DNA of 64,000 bases from the NCBI GenBank assembly GCA_963781105.1, contig CAWAED010000004.1:1-64000 (forward strand), read 5' to 3'. The notes under the pieces are model-generated. The model ran no database searches and was not told the origin of the DNA. It saw only the letters and a program-made list of their open reading frames with translations. Each line of letters opens with the position of its first letter. The stretch's first letter is position 1. Both the position numbers and the translations under genes were made by a program. Source of the DNA: Palsa-295 sp963781105 (GTDB lineage: Bacteria; Acidobacteriota; Terriglobia; Acidiferrales; UBA7541). Shown in pieces: positions 25,315-35,353 of this stretch.

Positions 25315-26397
25315 GTGACCTTGGAAGTGCAGGTCGAGAAGAAGCTGGCGGATTTTACTTTGGATGTGTCGTTTTGCGCGCCGGCGGCGCCTTTGAGCAT
25401 TCTGGGAGCATCGGGCGCGGGAAAGACGATGCTTTTGCGCTGCATCGCGGGACTGGAGCGGCCGGGGCGCGGACGAATCGCGTTGAACGAGCGGGTGGTT
25501 TTCGATTCGGAGCGGAAAATTAGGGTTCCCGCGCGCGAGCGGCGGATCGCTTTGCTATTTCAGAATTATGCTTTGTTCCCGCACCGGACGGTTGACCAAA
25601 ACATAGCGTTTGGACTGCATAGCCTAGCGCGGGCGGAACGAGCGGCGCGAATAGCGTCGGTGGTGGAGCGCACGCATTTGGCAGGGCTCGAGCAGCGTTA
25701 TCCGCGGGAATTGTCCGGCGGCGAGCAGCAGCGGGCGGCGTTGGCGCGTGCTTTAGCGATCGAGCCGGAGGCACTTTTGCTCGACGAACCGCTGGCGGCG
25801 TTGGATACGCATTTGCGGTCGCAGGTGGAAGCGCAGCTGCAGGAGACGTTTGCTGCGTACCGGCGTCCGGCTTTGCTGGTGACGCACAACATGGAGGAGG
25901 CGTACCGGTTGGGGGAACAGTTGCTGGTGCTTTCGCGCGGCCGCGTGGCGGCTTTCGGAGCGAAGGAGGAAATTTTCCGTCATCCGCCTAGCGTGGAAGT
26001 TGCGCAGCTGACTGGTTGCAAGAATATTTCGCGGGCGCGGGTGAACGCGGATGAGACGATCGAAGCTTTGGATTGGGATTGCCGGTTGCAGGTGGCGGGT
26101 GCGTCGGGCGAGAGGGCGCCGAAATTTATTGGGATACGAGCGCACCACATTGATTTCCTGGAATCGGCTGACGGGGCTGAGGATTTAGAGAACGTTTTTC
26201 CTTGTTGGGTGACGCGGACTTCGGAGTCGCCGTTTCGGATTACGTTATTTTTGAGCGTGGACGCGGCGCATGGAGCGGCGGGGAGATATCAGCTGCAGGC
26301 AGAGGTGTTCAAGGAAAAGTGGCTGCGATTTCGGGAGAGACCGTTTCCGTGGCATGTGCGATTGGCGCCGGAATTGTTGTTTTTGATGCATGGCTAG
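25315..26397 (+). CDS. modC: Molybdate ABC transporter ATPase ModC
   Basis: 360 residues from the GTG at 25315, one base after the modB stop. ATPase domain: Walker A GASGAGKT (31-38), Q-loop QNYALFPH (83), signature LSGGEQQR (133-140), Walker B ALLLDEPLAALD (153-164) and switch His191. The C-terminal 120 residues resemble a degenerate MOP-like regulatory domain. A longer frame starts inside modB but the extra residues belong to modB's other frame. Supplies energy for molybdate uptake. Confidence 0.93.
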   Translation: MTLEVQVEKKLADFTLDVSFCAPAAPLSILGASGAGKTMLLRCIAGLERPGRGRIALNERVVFDSERKIRVPARERRIALLFQNYALFPHRTVDQNIAFGLHSLARAERAARIASVVERTHLAGLEQRYPRELSGGEQQRAALARALAIEPEALLLDEPLAALDTHLRSQVEAQLQETFAAYRRPALLVTHNMEEAYRLGEQLLVLSRGRVAAFGAKEEIFRHPPSVEVAQLTGCKNISRARVNADETIEALDWDCRLQVAGASGERAPKFIGIRAHHIDFLESADGAEDLENVFPCWVTRTSESPFRITLFLSVDAAHGAAGRYQLQAEVFKEKWLRFRERPFPWHVRLAPELLFLMHG

Positions 26398-26448
26398 GGA
26401 GTTTCGTGGCGGCGGTGTCCGGAACGCTTCGGATTTGTGCCGCGACAT

Positions 26449-26515
26449 GGATGGCGCACTGAAGTGCGCCGCTACAACGTCAAAAACTAAGAGCCGGTGG
26501 GACGCCGGCGCTACA
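26449..26515 (+). repeat. Palindromic repeat units before tamB end
   Basis: GGCGCACTGAAGTGCGCC-GCTACAA and GCCGGTGGGACGCCGGC-GCTACAA in a row, each hairpin followed by the same GCTACAA tail. Lies between the converging modC and tamB genes. Confidence 0.6.
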
Positions 26516-26523
26516 AAGTCTCA

Positions 26524-29500
26524 TCAGTGGAAATGCTTGACGAATTTGATGTCGAGGCCGTAGGTGCCGTTGACGTCGCGGAGGAAGACGATCGAGAGGT
26601 CGCGTTTTACGTGGTATTCGACCTGGATCAACTGCTCCTGATCGGATGCAGCGTTGGAAGAATAGGTGATGGTGAGGTCGCGGGTGACTTGCTGCTCGAT
26701 CGTCACGCGGGCGGAGGCGTTTGATTCGGTGGCGGTACCGGCGAGGAAGGGGTCCACGCGGAAATGGCTGATGCCAAAGAGATGCTCGATGCGGCCGCCT
26801 AAGCCGCTGGAGATGGCTTCGGAGAGGAGCGCGGTGGCGCCGTAGTTCTGCCCGCCGCCGGCGGAAGAACGCAGCGCGCTTTCCTCGCCGGTGCTGCCGA
26901 CTGCGAGGAGCGCGATGATATCGGAATCCGGAAGCGGCGGATCGGAACGATAGCCGAGAGAAAGTTTGCTGGCGCGGCCGGAGAAATTGATGGTGACCTG
27001 ATACTGGCTGATGGTGGAGGTGGCTTCGATATTGAGTTCAGGATCGAGCTGGAACGGGTTCGCGAAATTCACGTCGCCGCGAGTGAGGGTGAAGGTGTTG
27101 CCGCGGAAATTCATTTCGCCGCCGAGCAGATGAATGTGACCGAGGAGGATGGGACGGTCCCAGGTGCCGCGCAAATGCAGGTCGCTATCAATTTCGACCT
27201 GGGCGCCGGTCCATTCGATACGGGCACCCGGACTGGTATGTGCGGCGATATCGAACGTGAGATTGCGCATGAAGGGCGACGACGCGCCGCTGGAAATTTG
27301 AGTGCTTGAGCCAAAGAAGGAAGAGATGTCCACGCCGGGTGCGAAGAGGAGGCGTTTTAGTTCCAGAGTGCCGCTGAGGACGGCGCGGTCGCTGGTGCCG
27401 GAAAGTTGTAGCGTGCCACCCATCAGCCAACTCATGCCTTGCGGGTAGCGGATGCGGACTTGGGTGGTTTTAGTGGTGATGTCGTAGCGGATCGGGCCGG
27501 GTTCGCCATAGGTGACGCTGCCTGTGAGGGTGAGCTGGCCGCCGCCGGAATCCGCCGTGACGTTTTCAAAGAGCAGGCGGCTGGTATCGAATACGAGATC
27601 GCCATTCAGGTGGCTGAGGCCGACCGGAAAATCAGAATAGTTTGCGGAGGCATCGCGGACGGTGGCGCGGCCAGTCACGCGCGGTTTGGACATCGTACCC
27701 TGGGCGACGACGTTGACGATCGCATTGCCCTGCGCATTTATTTCCGGCAGCACACCTTTGAGCAAAGCCAGATTGATTTCACCGATGAGATTTACATGGA
27801 TCGGGCGATCGTGATCGAAGCGGGCCGAGCCGCTGATTTTGAAGTCCGTATCGAGGCCGTGGAGATGCGCTTGGGTGATGCGGATCTCGTTGCGGCGATA
27901 GGTGAACTGGACCGGGCCGTCGTTTTCGAGCGAAACAAACAGATAGCCGAACGTGATTCGTGAAATATCGGCGTTCACTTCGATGGTTTCCGGTTTGCGA
28001 AGCGAGCCATCGAGGGTGAATTTGCCGTCCACGACGCTGTGGGCGGTGAGATTTTTCAGGTGCAGGCCGGCGGTGAGCAGCGGATCGAGATCGAATTGGA
28101 TGACATTGAGCTCTCCGGAAATCTTTTCGTCACCGGAGAGGGCGATGCTGATTTGGCCGCGCAGTTGGCCATTGGCGCGTTCGGTGCTGAGCGCCATGCG
28201 GACGGTTTTCCCATCAGAATCGAGCCTCCCGCGAAAATCACCTTGATGGTCCGTTCCCAGCGTCAGATTCGTGACGCGAAAATCTCCCTGCGCCGTGGGG
28301 CTGCGGACGGGTCCGCTGCCGCGCAGATTGAAATCGAATTGGCCGCCGATGGGGAGGGAGGAGGCCTGGAGAACCTGGATTTTTTCGAGAAGAATGGACG
28401 TGCCGGTAACGTTGAATTCCGCCGTTTGTTCCTGCGGGCGGTAGAGAACGTCTCCGGTGACGCGGCCGGTTTCGCGGCGGAGCACGGCACGGTCCAGGCG
28501 GATTTCATCGTGCGCGAGATGCATTTCGCCGGTGAACTGATCGAAGCGCAGGCCTTTGGCTTCGATGTCGTCGAGCGTTACATTGGCATCGAGCACCGGC
28601 GCACTGCTGGTGCCGCTGCCGCGAAATGTACCGGTGATCAGAGCTTTGGCGGGATAGCTGGTGCCGAGGATTGCCTGGACGTCTTCACTGGGAGCGCGCC
28701 GGGTTTGCGCTTCAAGCGACCAGGTATCTCCGGGAGCGAAACTCCAGTCGCCGTCAAATTGCATGGCCAGGTCGAGAGAGACTGTGGCTTCGCCGCGTTT
28801 TACGGTGGCGTGGGTGAGCTTGAAACCATCGAGCGAGTAGTCGAGGTCGGTATCAATTTCGTCGAAGTGATAGGTATCGTACTGCGCGCCTGTGGCGTAG
28901 AGATGGCCGTCGAAGGTGGGTCCTTGAATGGGGCCGAGAATGCGTCCGCGAAACGTGACGTTTCCGGCGGCGCGCGTGGGGACAGCACCGGGGCCGCGGA
29001 CGCGATTGATGAAATCGTCCCAGTCGGTGAGGTCTTTTACTTTGAGCTTTAATTCGATTGCGGAGTCGCGGCCGCTGAGCGGGCCATCCATTTCGATTTC
29101 CGTGTTGGGGGTGGTGATTTCGCTTTGCGTGAGCAGCATCGTTTCCGTGTCTTCCACGTAATCGAAAATGATGTGCGCGGTGACGGGAATGACTCCCGGG
29201 GCGAGAGTGGGAGGAGGAGACCAGCGCATATCGCCCTTGGTGCGGAAGTGCTTGAAATTGGCGGTCCAGGAATTCGTGGAGTCAACGTCAATGGAACCGT
29301 CCCAGTGGAGCGTGTCCACTGGAAAGTCGGTGTTATTTACGGCGCTGAAGGCATCGGCGAGGCTGGCGTGATGGAAATGAGTCTGCGTGCGGAAGGCGAG
29401 AGTCTTCATGTCCATTTCGAGGTGGCCATCGAGAGCGCCTTCGAGAGCGCGGACGGAAAGATTCTGCACGGTGAGGAGATTCTTCGAGAATTCGTAATCG

Positions 29501-30456
29501 CCCCAGGTTTCGAGGTTGGTGGCGTGGAACCATTGATAGGGCATCTTGATGTCGTGACCGTCAAAATGGCCGCTGCCGGACCAATCGCCTGAAGCGTAAT
29601 GGCCCTGGCCGGAAAAATCGGCGATTAGGTCGGGAGTGAGCGGCTCGCGAAAGATGGTGCGGATATCCTGCAGGGAGAGGCGGCCGCGATAGTGAAGATC
29701 CCAATCCGATTTTGCGAAGCTAGGAAGCTCGGCGCGCAGGTTCAGTTCGGAGTGCGGGCCTTTCCAGGTGAACTCGTCGAGCTCGAAGGCGTTGCGATGC
29801 AGAGTGAACTTGGCGGCGACGTCAAAGCGGAATGGGAGATCGCGTTGCAGAGCCAGTTGGACCTGATCCCAGGTGAGACTACCGACGTAGGCATCGTTGC
29901 CATCCGAGGCAACCGCGTATTGCAAGAGGAATGCGAGATTCTGGCCTTTCACATCGAGTGGGATGCGTTGGTCATTGATGGTGGCGCTGCCGTCGTGCAA
30001 TTCGAGGCGGCCGATGCGCAGATTGAAGAGCGTTTCTTGCCAGGGATTTTTGCCAGCGGGCACTTGCGGAGTTGGAATGTTGCTGGCGCCGCCTTTCGAA
30101 AGGCGAACGTAGAGCGCGGGGTGCTCCGCAATGAGTTGATCAATTTTGAACTCGCGGTGGAAAAACGAAAGGATGGTGAGGCCGACATCCAGTCGGTTGA
30201 CGTGAAACAACGGAAGTTCCGCAGGACCTTCAAGGCCGTGGAGAGTGAGGTTGTCGAGTTCCGCCTGCAAACGCAGGAGATGAAGGTGAAAAGCGCCCAA
30301 TTCGACGCGAGCACCGGTGCGTGCCTCGATCTGGCGGACGAGAGAGTTGCGAATCCACTGATTCATGAGGCCGGATTGGAGGACGAGAAAGGCAGCGCCA
30401 CACAGGAGGACAACCAGGAGCAGCATCGCCGCCAGCCAACGCAACAGGCGCTTCAT
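26524..30456 (-). CDS. tamB: TamB-like (DUF490) envelope protein
   Basis: 1310 residues. One N-terminal membrane anchor (8-30), an AsmA-like start (LVRQIEARTGARVELGAFHLHLLRLQAELDNLTL), a long repetitive beta-rich body, and a C-terminal DUF490 domain from about residue 930 ending in IKFVKHFH. TamB proteins bridge the inner and outer membranes and help outer-membrane biogenesis or phospholipid transport. Its ATG overlaps the stop of the SurA-like gene (ATGA), and a BamA/TamA-like gene starts the operon. Confidence 0.92.
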   Translation of the reverse strand: MKRLLRWLAAMLLLVVLLCGAAFLVLQSGLMNQWIRNSLVRQIEARTGARVELGAFHLHLLRLQAELDNLTLHGLEGPAELPLFHVNRLDVGLTILSFFHREFKIDQLIAEHPALYVRLSKGGASNIPTPQVPAGKNPWQETLFNLRIGRLELHDGSATINDQRIPLDVKGQNLAFLLQYAVASDGNDAYVGSLTWDQVQLALQRDLPFRFDVAAKFTLHRNAFELDEFTWKGPHSELNLRAELPSFAKSDWDLHYRGRLSLQDIRTIFREPLTPDLIADFSGQGHYASGDWSGSGHFDGHDIKMPYQWFHATNLETWGDYEFSKNLLTVQNLSVRALEGALDGHLEMDMKTLAFRTQTHFHHASLADAFSAVNNTDFPVDTLHWDGSIDVDSTNSWTANFKHFRTKGDMRWSPPPTLAPGVIPVTAHIIFDYVEDTETMLLTQSEITTPNTEIEMDGPLSGRDSAIELKLKVKDLTDWDDFINRVRGPGAVPTRAAGNVTFRGRILGPIQGPTFDGHLYATGAQYDTYHFDEIDTDLDYSLDGFKLTHATVKRGEATVSLDLAMQFDGDWSFAPGDTWSLEAQTRRAPSEDVQAILGTSYPAKALITGTFRGSGTSSAPVLDANVTLDDIEAKGLRFDQFTGEMHLAHDEIRLDRAVLRRETGRVTGDVLYRPQEQTAEFNVTGTSILLEKIQVLQASSLPIGGQFDFNLRGSGPVRSPTAQGDFRVTNLTLGTDHQGDFRGRLDSDGKTVRMALSTERANGQLRGQISIALSGDEKISGELNVIQFDLDPLLTAGLHLKNLTAHSVVDGKFTLDGSLRKPETIEVNADISRITFGYLFVSLENDGPVQFTYRRNEIRITQAHLHGLDTDFKISGSARFDHDRPIHVNLIGEINLALLKGVLPEINAQGNAIVNVVAQGTMSKPRVTGRATVRDASANYSDFPVGLSHLNGDLVFDTSRLLFENVTADSGGGQLTLTGSVTYGEPGPIRYDITTKTTQVRIRYPQGMSWLMGGTLQLSGTSDRAVLSGTLELKRLLFAPGVDISSFFGSSTQISSGASSPFMRNLTFDIAAHTSPGARIEWTGAQVEIDSDLHLRGTWDRPILLGHIHLLGGEMNFRGNTFTLTRGDVNFANPFQLDPELNIEATSTISQYQVTINFSGRASKLSLGYRSDPPLPDSDIIALLAVGSTGEESALRSSAGGGQNYGATALLSEAISSGLGGRIEHLFGISHFRVDPFLAGTATESNASARVTIEQQVTRDLTITYSSNAASDQEQLIQVEYHVKRDLSIVFLRDVNGTYGLDIKFVKHFH

Positions 30457-31160
30457 GAGCCGCTTCCTTGCGACATGACGTCAATCCGGAGAGCGTCGCG
30501 CGAATCGTCCAGCCACTTGGTGGAGCGCTCGTTGATGGCGCGCTGGATCAGCACTTCGCGGATGGTGTCGTCAACATCATCGAGCGGAGGCACGGGCTGG
30601 TTGCGGGCTTTGAGCTGCGGCGCAAATTCGTCGTGGTAATAAGCCTCGACCTGTTCGTCAGTGACTTGCGCCGAAGGACGAAAGCGATAATCAATGAAGC
30701 GGGAAAGATACAACTGCTGAGCTACCATGCGGCGGACGGCGGCTTCCGTCAAGCCGGCGGCAGCGCAGCGCTTTTCGAATTCCTGCGGCGAAGGAAATTG
30801 CTTCACGAATTCGGAGTAAGCGCGATCCACATCTTCGGCGGAAGGCTGACCGTATTTCGTGGCGGTGGCTTCGTTGCGGATCATCCATTGGTCAATGAGT
30901 TCGCGAAGGAGTTCCTGCCGGGGCTTGGATTCGCCATCCACGAGCTTTTGGAACGCGGCGAGCTCGTGCACTTCGCTTTCGGTGATGATGTCGTCTTCGA
31001 TGCGCGCGGCGACGCCGTCTATCTGCGTGGCGCCCTTATCGGAAGGCGCCGCCGGGGGCGCTTGCGGGCCGGGCCCTGGCGCAAGCTGCGCGAACGTGGG
31101 CGCTGTGCCGAACGGCAGAAGAGCAGCCGAGAAGCCGAAGATGAGGAGCGCGCGTCGCAT
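30453..31160 (-). CDS. SurA-like periplasmic chaperone domain protein
   Basis: 235 residues: signal peptide ending at TFAQ (25), a proline-rich linker, then a SurA N-terminal-like helical domain (VAARIEDDIITESEVHELAAFQ, RQELLRELIDQWMIRNEA, a VTDEQVEAYYHDEFAPQ helix). No parvulin PPIase domain is present, so a chaperone role is more likely than isomerisation. It lies between and overlaps the genes for the beta-barrel protein and TamB, by one base and four bases, so all three should be made together. Confidence 0.85.
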   Translation of the reverse strand: MRRALLIFGFSAALLPFGTAPTFAQLAPGPGPQAPPAAPSDKGATQIDGVAARIEDDIITESEVHELAAFQKLVDGESKPRQELLRELIDQWMIRNEATATKYGQPSAEDVDRAYSEFVKQFPSPQEFEKRCAAAGLTEAAVRRMVAQQLYLSRFIDYRFRPSAQVTDEQVEAYYHDEFAPQLKARNQPVPPLDDVDDTIREVLIQRAINERSTKWLDDSRDALRIDVMSQGSGS

Positions 31161-34100
31161 CAGAAGACTGGTCCAATGTTGAAAGAAAAACCAAAGTGCG
31201 AGACGTGGAATGTTTGCGTCGGCGGCACGGTGGGCGGAGTGGGCGTGACGGTGTAGGCCGCTGGATTAATTTGATAGCCGAAATCCACGCGAACGGGGCC
31301 GATGGGGGTGGGATAGCGCAAACCGAAACCAATGGTGTGCGAGAAATAGTTCAGATTCGTGGAGGAAGCGGATTTCCAGGCAAGGGTGATGTGATTCACG
31401 TCGCTGTAGACGTTGCCGCCGTCGTAGAAAAGCGTGCCGCCAAGACGATTGCCGACGAAGGGCAAGCGCATCGGGAAATGCAGCTCCTGGTTGAAGATCA
31501 GGAGCGCGAGGCCGCCGATGGGAAAGCCCGTGCAGGGATCGCGCGGGCCGGCTTCGTTGAGGCCGAATCCCCGCAGCGACTGTGCGCCGCCGGAAAAGAA
31601 GCGTTCGGGCAGCGGAATAATCTCGCCCGTCGTAGTGGTCTGGCTGCAATTCGTAGGCGCGTTCCCTGTAGTCGTGCCAGTCGGCTGTTCGATTCCGAAG
31701 CGCGTGGAACGGGCAAAGACGAAGTCGCGACCGAAGGGATGGTAGGAGGAGTTTTGGACAAAGGCGCGCAGAAAGCTGGCACTGGAACCGAGCGCAGTCG
31801 CGGCGTAGCTCACGTCGGCGGTGTTGAAGGTGCCGGATTTGGGATCGCTGGGATTGTCCCGGCGATCACGAGCGTAGGTGACGCCGAATCCAGACACCAG
31901 AGTGGGCTGGCTATAGAGTGGAATCTGATCTTCGGAAATCGTGCCGTTCAAGTTGGTGGCCACCACGCGGCGAAAAAAATAACGGTACTGGAGCGAGCTA
32001 GACGGCGAAAGCTTCTGGGAGATCTGCAGCTGGCCCTCGTAACGTATGGAGGTGAACGTGGAAACGTCCAGCGTCTTATCCGCAAAGATGGTGAGCGCCG
32101 CGCTCAGAGACCGCTTGGCAAGAAAGTTGTCCGCCGAGTATGACGCCAACGCGCGGTATTGCAGGGTGCTGGCCCGCACTTTGAACGTCAGGGTCTGCGC
32201 ACGCCCGAACATATTGGCGCGGGAAATTTCAAAAATGCCGCGCGGGCTTGCCGCAATGCGGGTGTTGTTCGGATTGCAAGGGGGCGAATTAGGCGGCGGG
32301 TTGGCTGGGCAAGGATTGCCGATCTCGAGGACTTCGAAGCCGAAGCCGTAACCGATGGTGTAGCGGCCTCCTTCGGTGACGTCTACGACCATGACCTTTT
32401 CGGGATCGGTCCCGGTAGGATTTTGCGGCGCGATTTGCACGCGGGTGAACACGCCGAGATTGTACAGACGGCGCTGGCTTTCGACGACGTCGCCTTCGCG
32501 CAACGGACCGTTGGGTTTAATTACGACCTGTCGCGCGATGATGCCGGGGCGGGTGTATTGATACCCGGACAGCAAGACTTTGGCGACGTCAATGCGTTCG
32601 CCTTCGCTGATTTTGTAGCTGACGACGACCTCATTGGCGGCGTCGGCAGGAGCGACGGTATCGTCGAGGCGCGCTTCGGGAAACCCTTCGTTGTAATACA
32701 TCGCAAGGATGTTGTTGCGATCGCTGGAGACGGAGGCGGCGGAATAGGGCTGGCCGGGCGAGGAGCCGACTACGTTGAGCAGCGTATCCAGACGGAGTTC
32801 GTGATTCCCTTCGATTTTCAGAGACTTGACCAAGGTCTGGGGGCCTTCGACGATCTGATAATTCACAAATAGATTGTTTTTCTTGCCCTGATAATTATCG
32901 TCCACGGCGGAAGTGACTTTGGCGTCGAGAAACCCGTTGGAAAGATAGAGAGCGCGAATGGATTCGCCGTCCTCGCGAACCAGGCTTTGGCTGAAGCGGC
33001 CGCTGGAAGCGAAGGAAGCGGGCTGTAGAGAGAGCCGGCCTTCGAGGAGATCTTTGCTGAAATATTTATTGCCGCTGAAGGCGACGCCGGCAAGGCGAAA
33101 ACGGTCGCCGCGAGAGACTTCGTAACTGATGACGCGCAGACCGGTCTTGGGATCGTCATGCGAGGAAACCTGGACGTCCGCATCGAAGTATCCCTGGCGC
33201 TGAAAATAATCGCGGATATTGCGGCGGCCTTCCTGGAGCAAATCTTCGTCTACCGCACCTTCCGCGTAGATGGGGAGCAGCTGGCGCAGTTTGCCCGTCT
33301 TGATGCGAGCGCCGCCTAGACTCACGCTGACGCGCGGTCCGGCGGTGACTTCATAGTTCAAGGTGACGAGATTGGTTTTCGGGTCGTAGGTGCCCGCGGT
33401 GATCAGTATTCCGGCGCCGAGATAACCCTGATTGACGAGATATTTTTTCAAGCGCTGCGAGGCGCGAGTGAGGCGCGCGGACGTCAGCGTGTTTTTCAAT
33501 TTTATTTTGGAACGCGTAATCAGTTCCGGGTCTTTGTACGGGGTCTGGTTTTTCACGGCGAAATTTCCGACGATAGCGCGCGGTCCGGGTGTTACGGTGA
33601 CGAGGACGTCCATCTGGCGCGTATCCTCGTGGGGCGTGAGCGTCCATTTGACGTCGGCTTCATAGAGGCCTTCCGTGCGGAGCGTGTCCTTAAGGCGGCC
33701 GATGGCTTCACGCAGCGTGCTTTCACGGAAAGGTTCGCCCAGGCCGAGGCGCATGGCTGCTAGCGCGGCCGCTTCGCTGGGGGGCTCTTTGAGGCCTTCG
33801 ACGCGAACTACGTTGTTGTAATGGTTGCGCTGGACGATGAAATCCACGCGAAGACCTTGCGCGCTGGAAGCGGCGACGACGCGGATATTCGCAAAATCGC
33901 CGGTGCGGTAAAGAGCCCGAAGACTTTCACGTTCCGCGCTGAAGTCGAATGGTTTGCCGACTGTGAGAGGAAGCGCCGTGGCGTTTCCTTCCAGGGTATG
34001 ACCGGAATCATCCAGTACGCGGATTTCGGCGACGCGCTGGCCTTCGACCTGGACTTGACCCTCGACTTGGGCTTGCTGGGCGCGCACGGGTGCGGACGCG

Positions 34101-34204
34101 AGGAGGCTGCCGGCCAGCGCTCCGAAGGCTAAAAATCGCCCTAAAGTCCCGCTCGAGTGAGAAGAGCAGGCTCGCGGGGATGACGATTTCCACGGGATTC
34201 TCAT
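31160..34204 (-). CDS. BamA/TamA-family outer-membrane assembly protein
   Basis: 1014 residues from ATG 34204. Signal peptide (about 1-42, ending APVRAQ), repeated POTRA-type units (about 55-620; several share G-x-R/D-R/T-x-V-x-L-x3-SG features), and a 16-strand barrel domain (about 640-1014) ending in phenylalanine (FSFNIGPVF), as barrel substrates of BamA do. More than five POTRA-like segments make it longer than E. coli BamA or TamA (800 and 577). The linkage with TamB favours a TamA role, but a BamA paralogue is possible. Confidence 0.9.
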   Translation of the reverse strand: MRIPWKSSSPRACSSHSSGTLGRFLAFGALAGSLLASAPVRAQQAQVEGQVQVEGQRVAEIRVLDDSGHTLEGNATALPLTVGKPFDFSAERESLRALYRTGDFANIRVVAASSAQGLRVDFIVQRNHYNNVVRVEGLKEPPSEAAALAAMRLGLGEPFRESTLREAIGRLKDTLRTEGLYEADVKWTLTPHEDTRQMDVLVTVTPGPRAIVGNFAVKNQTPYKDPELITRSKIKLKNTLTSARLTRASQRLKKYLVNQGYLGAGILITAGTYDPKTNLVTLNYEVTAGPRVSVSLGGARIKTGKLRQLLPIYAEGAVDEDLLQEGRRNIRDYFQRQGYFDADVQVSSHDDPKTGLRVISYEVSRGDRFRLAGVAFSGNKYFSKDLLEGRLSLQPASFASSGRFSQSLVREDGESIRALYLSNGFLDAKVTSAVDDNYQGKKNNLFVNYQIVEGPQTLVKSLKIEGNHELRLDTLLNVVGSSPGQPYSAASVSSDRNNILAMYYNEGFPEARLDDTVAPADAANEVVVSYKISEGERIDVAKVLLSGYQYTRPGIIARQVVIKPNGPLREGDVVESQRRLYNLGVFTRVQIAPQNPTGTDPEKVMVVDVTEGGRYTIGYGFGFEVLEIGNPCPANPPPNSPPCNPNNTRIAASPRGIFEISRANMFGRAQTLTFKVRASTLQYRALASYSADNFLAKRSLSAALTIFADKTLDVSTFTSIRYEGQLQISQKLSPSSSLQYRYFFRRVVATNLNGTISEDQIPLYSQPTLVSGFGVTYARDRRDNPSDPKSGTFNTADVSYAATALGSSASFLRAFVQNSSYHPFGRDFVFARSTRFGIEQPTGTTTGNAPTNCSQTTTTGEIIPLPERFFSGGAQSLRGFGLNEAGPRDPCTGFPIGGLALLIFNQELHFPMRLPFVGNRLGGTLFYDGGNVYSDVNHITLAWKSASSTNLNYFSHTIGFGLRYPTPIGPVRVDFGYQINPAAYTVTPTPPTVPPTQTFHVSHFGFSFNIGPVF

Positions 34205-34309
34205 GCGCCAGAAGATAAGAGCAAAGGTTAGCACAGGCGGGTTGGCTGCCGGTCGCGAAAAGGGGTTATTATGCTTAAATTCGGCTGAAAAAACGGCCAA
34301 TTGCGATTC

Positions 34310-35353
34310 ATGATGATGAACAGCGAGCAACGCGAAAAATACTCCCGGCAGATACTCTTTGCCGGAATTGGCGAGGCGGGGCAGGAGCGGCTGCTCGGTG
34401 CTAGCGCTGTGCTGGTGGGTTGCGGAGCGCTGGGGACCGTGGTTGCGAATCTATTGGTGCGGGCGGGGCTGGGGCGATTGCGGATTATCGATCGCGATTT
34501 TGTGGAGGCGTCGAACCTGCAACGTCAGACACTTTTTGAGGAAGCTGACGCGCGCGAGGCGCTGCCGAAGGCGACGGCTGCGGAAAGGCGTTTGCGCGCA
34601 ATTAATTCCGATGCGGGCGTGGAAGGAGTGGTGGCCGACCTGACGCCGGAGAACAGCGAGGAACTTCTCGGCGGGTTCGAATTGATTCTGGATGGCACGG
34701 ACAATTTTGAAACGCGTTTGCTGCTGAACGATTTGGCCATCGCGCGAAATGTTCCGTGGATCTATGCAGCGGCGGTGGGAAGTTACGGCGTTACGATGAC
34801 GATTCGTCCGGGCGAGACGGCTTGCCTTGCGTGCCTCACAGAAAGCGAGGAGAAAGGCGCAGCGCTAGGCGCGGAAGCCACGTGTGACACGGCGGGAGTG
34901 GTGAATGCAGCGGTCGGCGTGATCGCTTCGATTGAAGCGGCCGAAGCTATGAAATTGCTGGCGGGAAGGCCGGAAGTTTTGAACCAGCGATTGATTTCGT
35001 GCGACGTGTGGCGCGGGCGTTTTCAATCCATACGCATTGCGCGCAATTCCGACTGCCGCGCGTGCGTGCGACGAGAATTCGCGTACCTGGATGGTGACGC
35101 GCAGCCCCACATCACGATGTGCGGGCGCGACTCGGTGCAGATTCACGAGCGCGGGCGCAGGCTGGATTTGGATGAACTGGGGCGACGGATCGCGCTGGGG
35201 CCGGCGGACGGTTTACACCACAATGAATTTCTTTTACGTTTCCGCGTGGCGCCCTATGAACTGACGGTTTTCACGGATGGCCGCGCGATTGTGAAAGGAA
35301 CGAAGGATCCCGCGGTGGCGCGTTCTTTGTATGCGCGGTATATCGGGGCGTAA
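34310..35353 (+). CDS. MoeB/ThiF/HesA-family adenylyltransferase
   Basis: 347 residues from the first of three consecutive ATGs at 34310. Residues 5-240 are an E1-like domain: YSRQILFAGIGEAGQERL, nucleotide loop GCGALG (37-42), SNLQRQTLF, D-x-TDNFETR, and zinc cysteines CLAC and CRAC. These enzymes adenylate the C-terminal glycine of sulfur carriers such as MoaD or ThiS. The C-terminal 90 residues are not a rhodanese domain. No moa or thi gene is adjacent, so the partner is unknown, though modABC lies 8 kb away. Divergent from the TamA-like gene. Confidence 0.88.
   Translation: MMMNSEQREKYSRQILFAGIGEAGQERLLGASAVLVGCGALGTVVANLLVRAGLGRLRIIDRDFVEASNLQRQTLFEEADAREALPKATAAERRLRAINSDAGVEGVVADLTPENSEELLGGFELILDGTDNFETRLLLNDLAIARNVPWIYAAAVGSYGVTMTIRPGETACLACLTESEEKGAALGAEATCDTAGVVNAAVGVIASIEAAEAMKLLAGRPEVLNQRLISCDVWRGRFQSIRIARNSDCRACVRREFAYLDGDAQPHITMCGRDSVQIHERGRRLDLDELGRRIALGPADGLHHNEFLLRFRVAPYELTVFTDGRAIVKGTKDPAVARSLYARYIGA

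Noticed and set aside
28039..29052. A 337-codon frame antisense to tamB
   Set aside because: No family character; tamB is continuous on the other strand.
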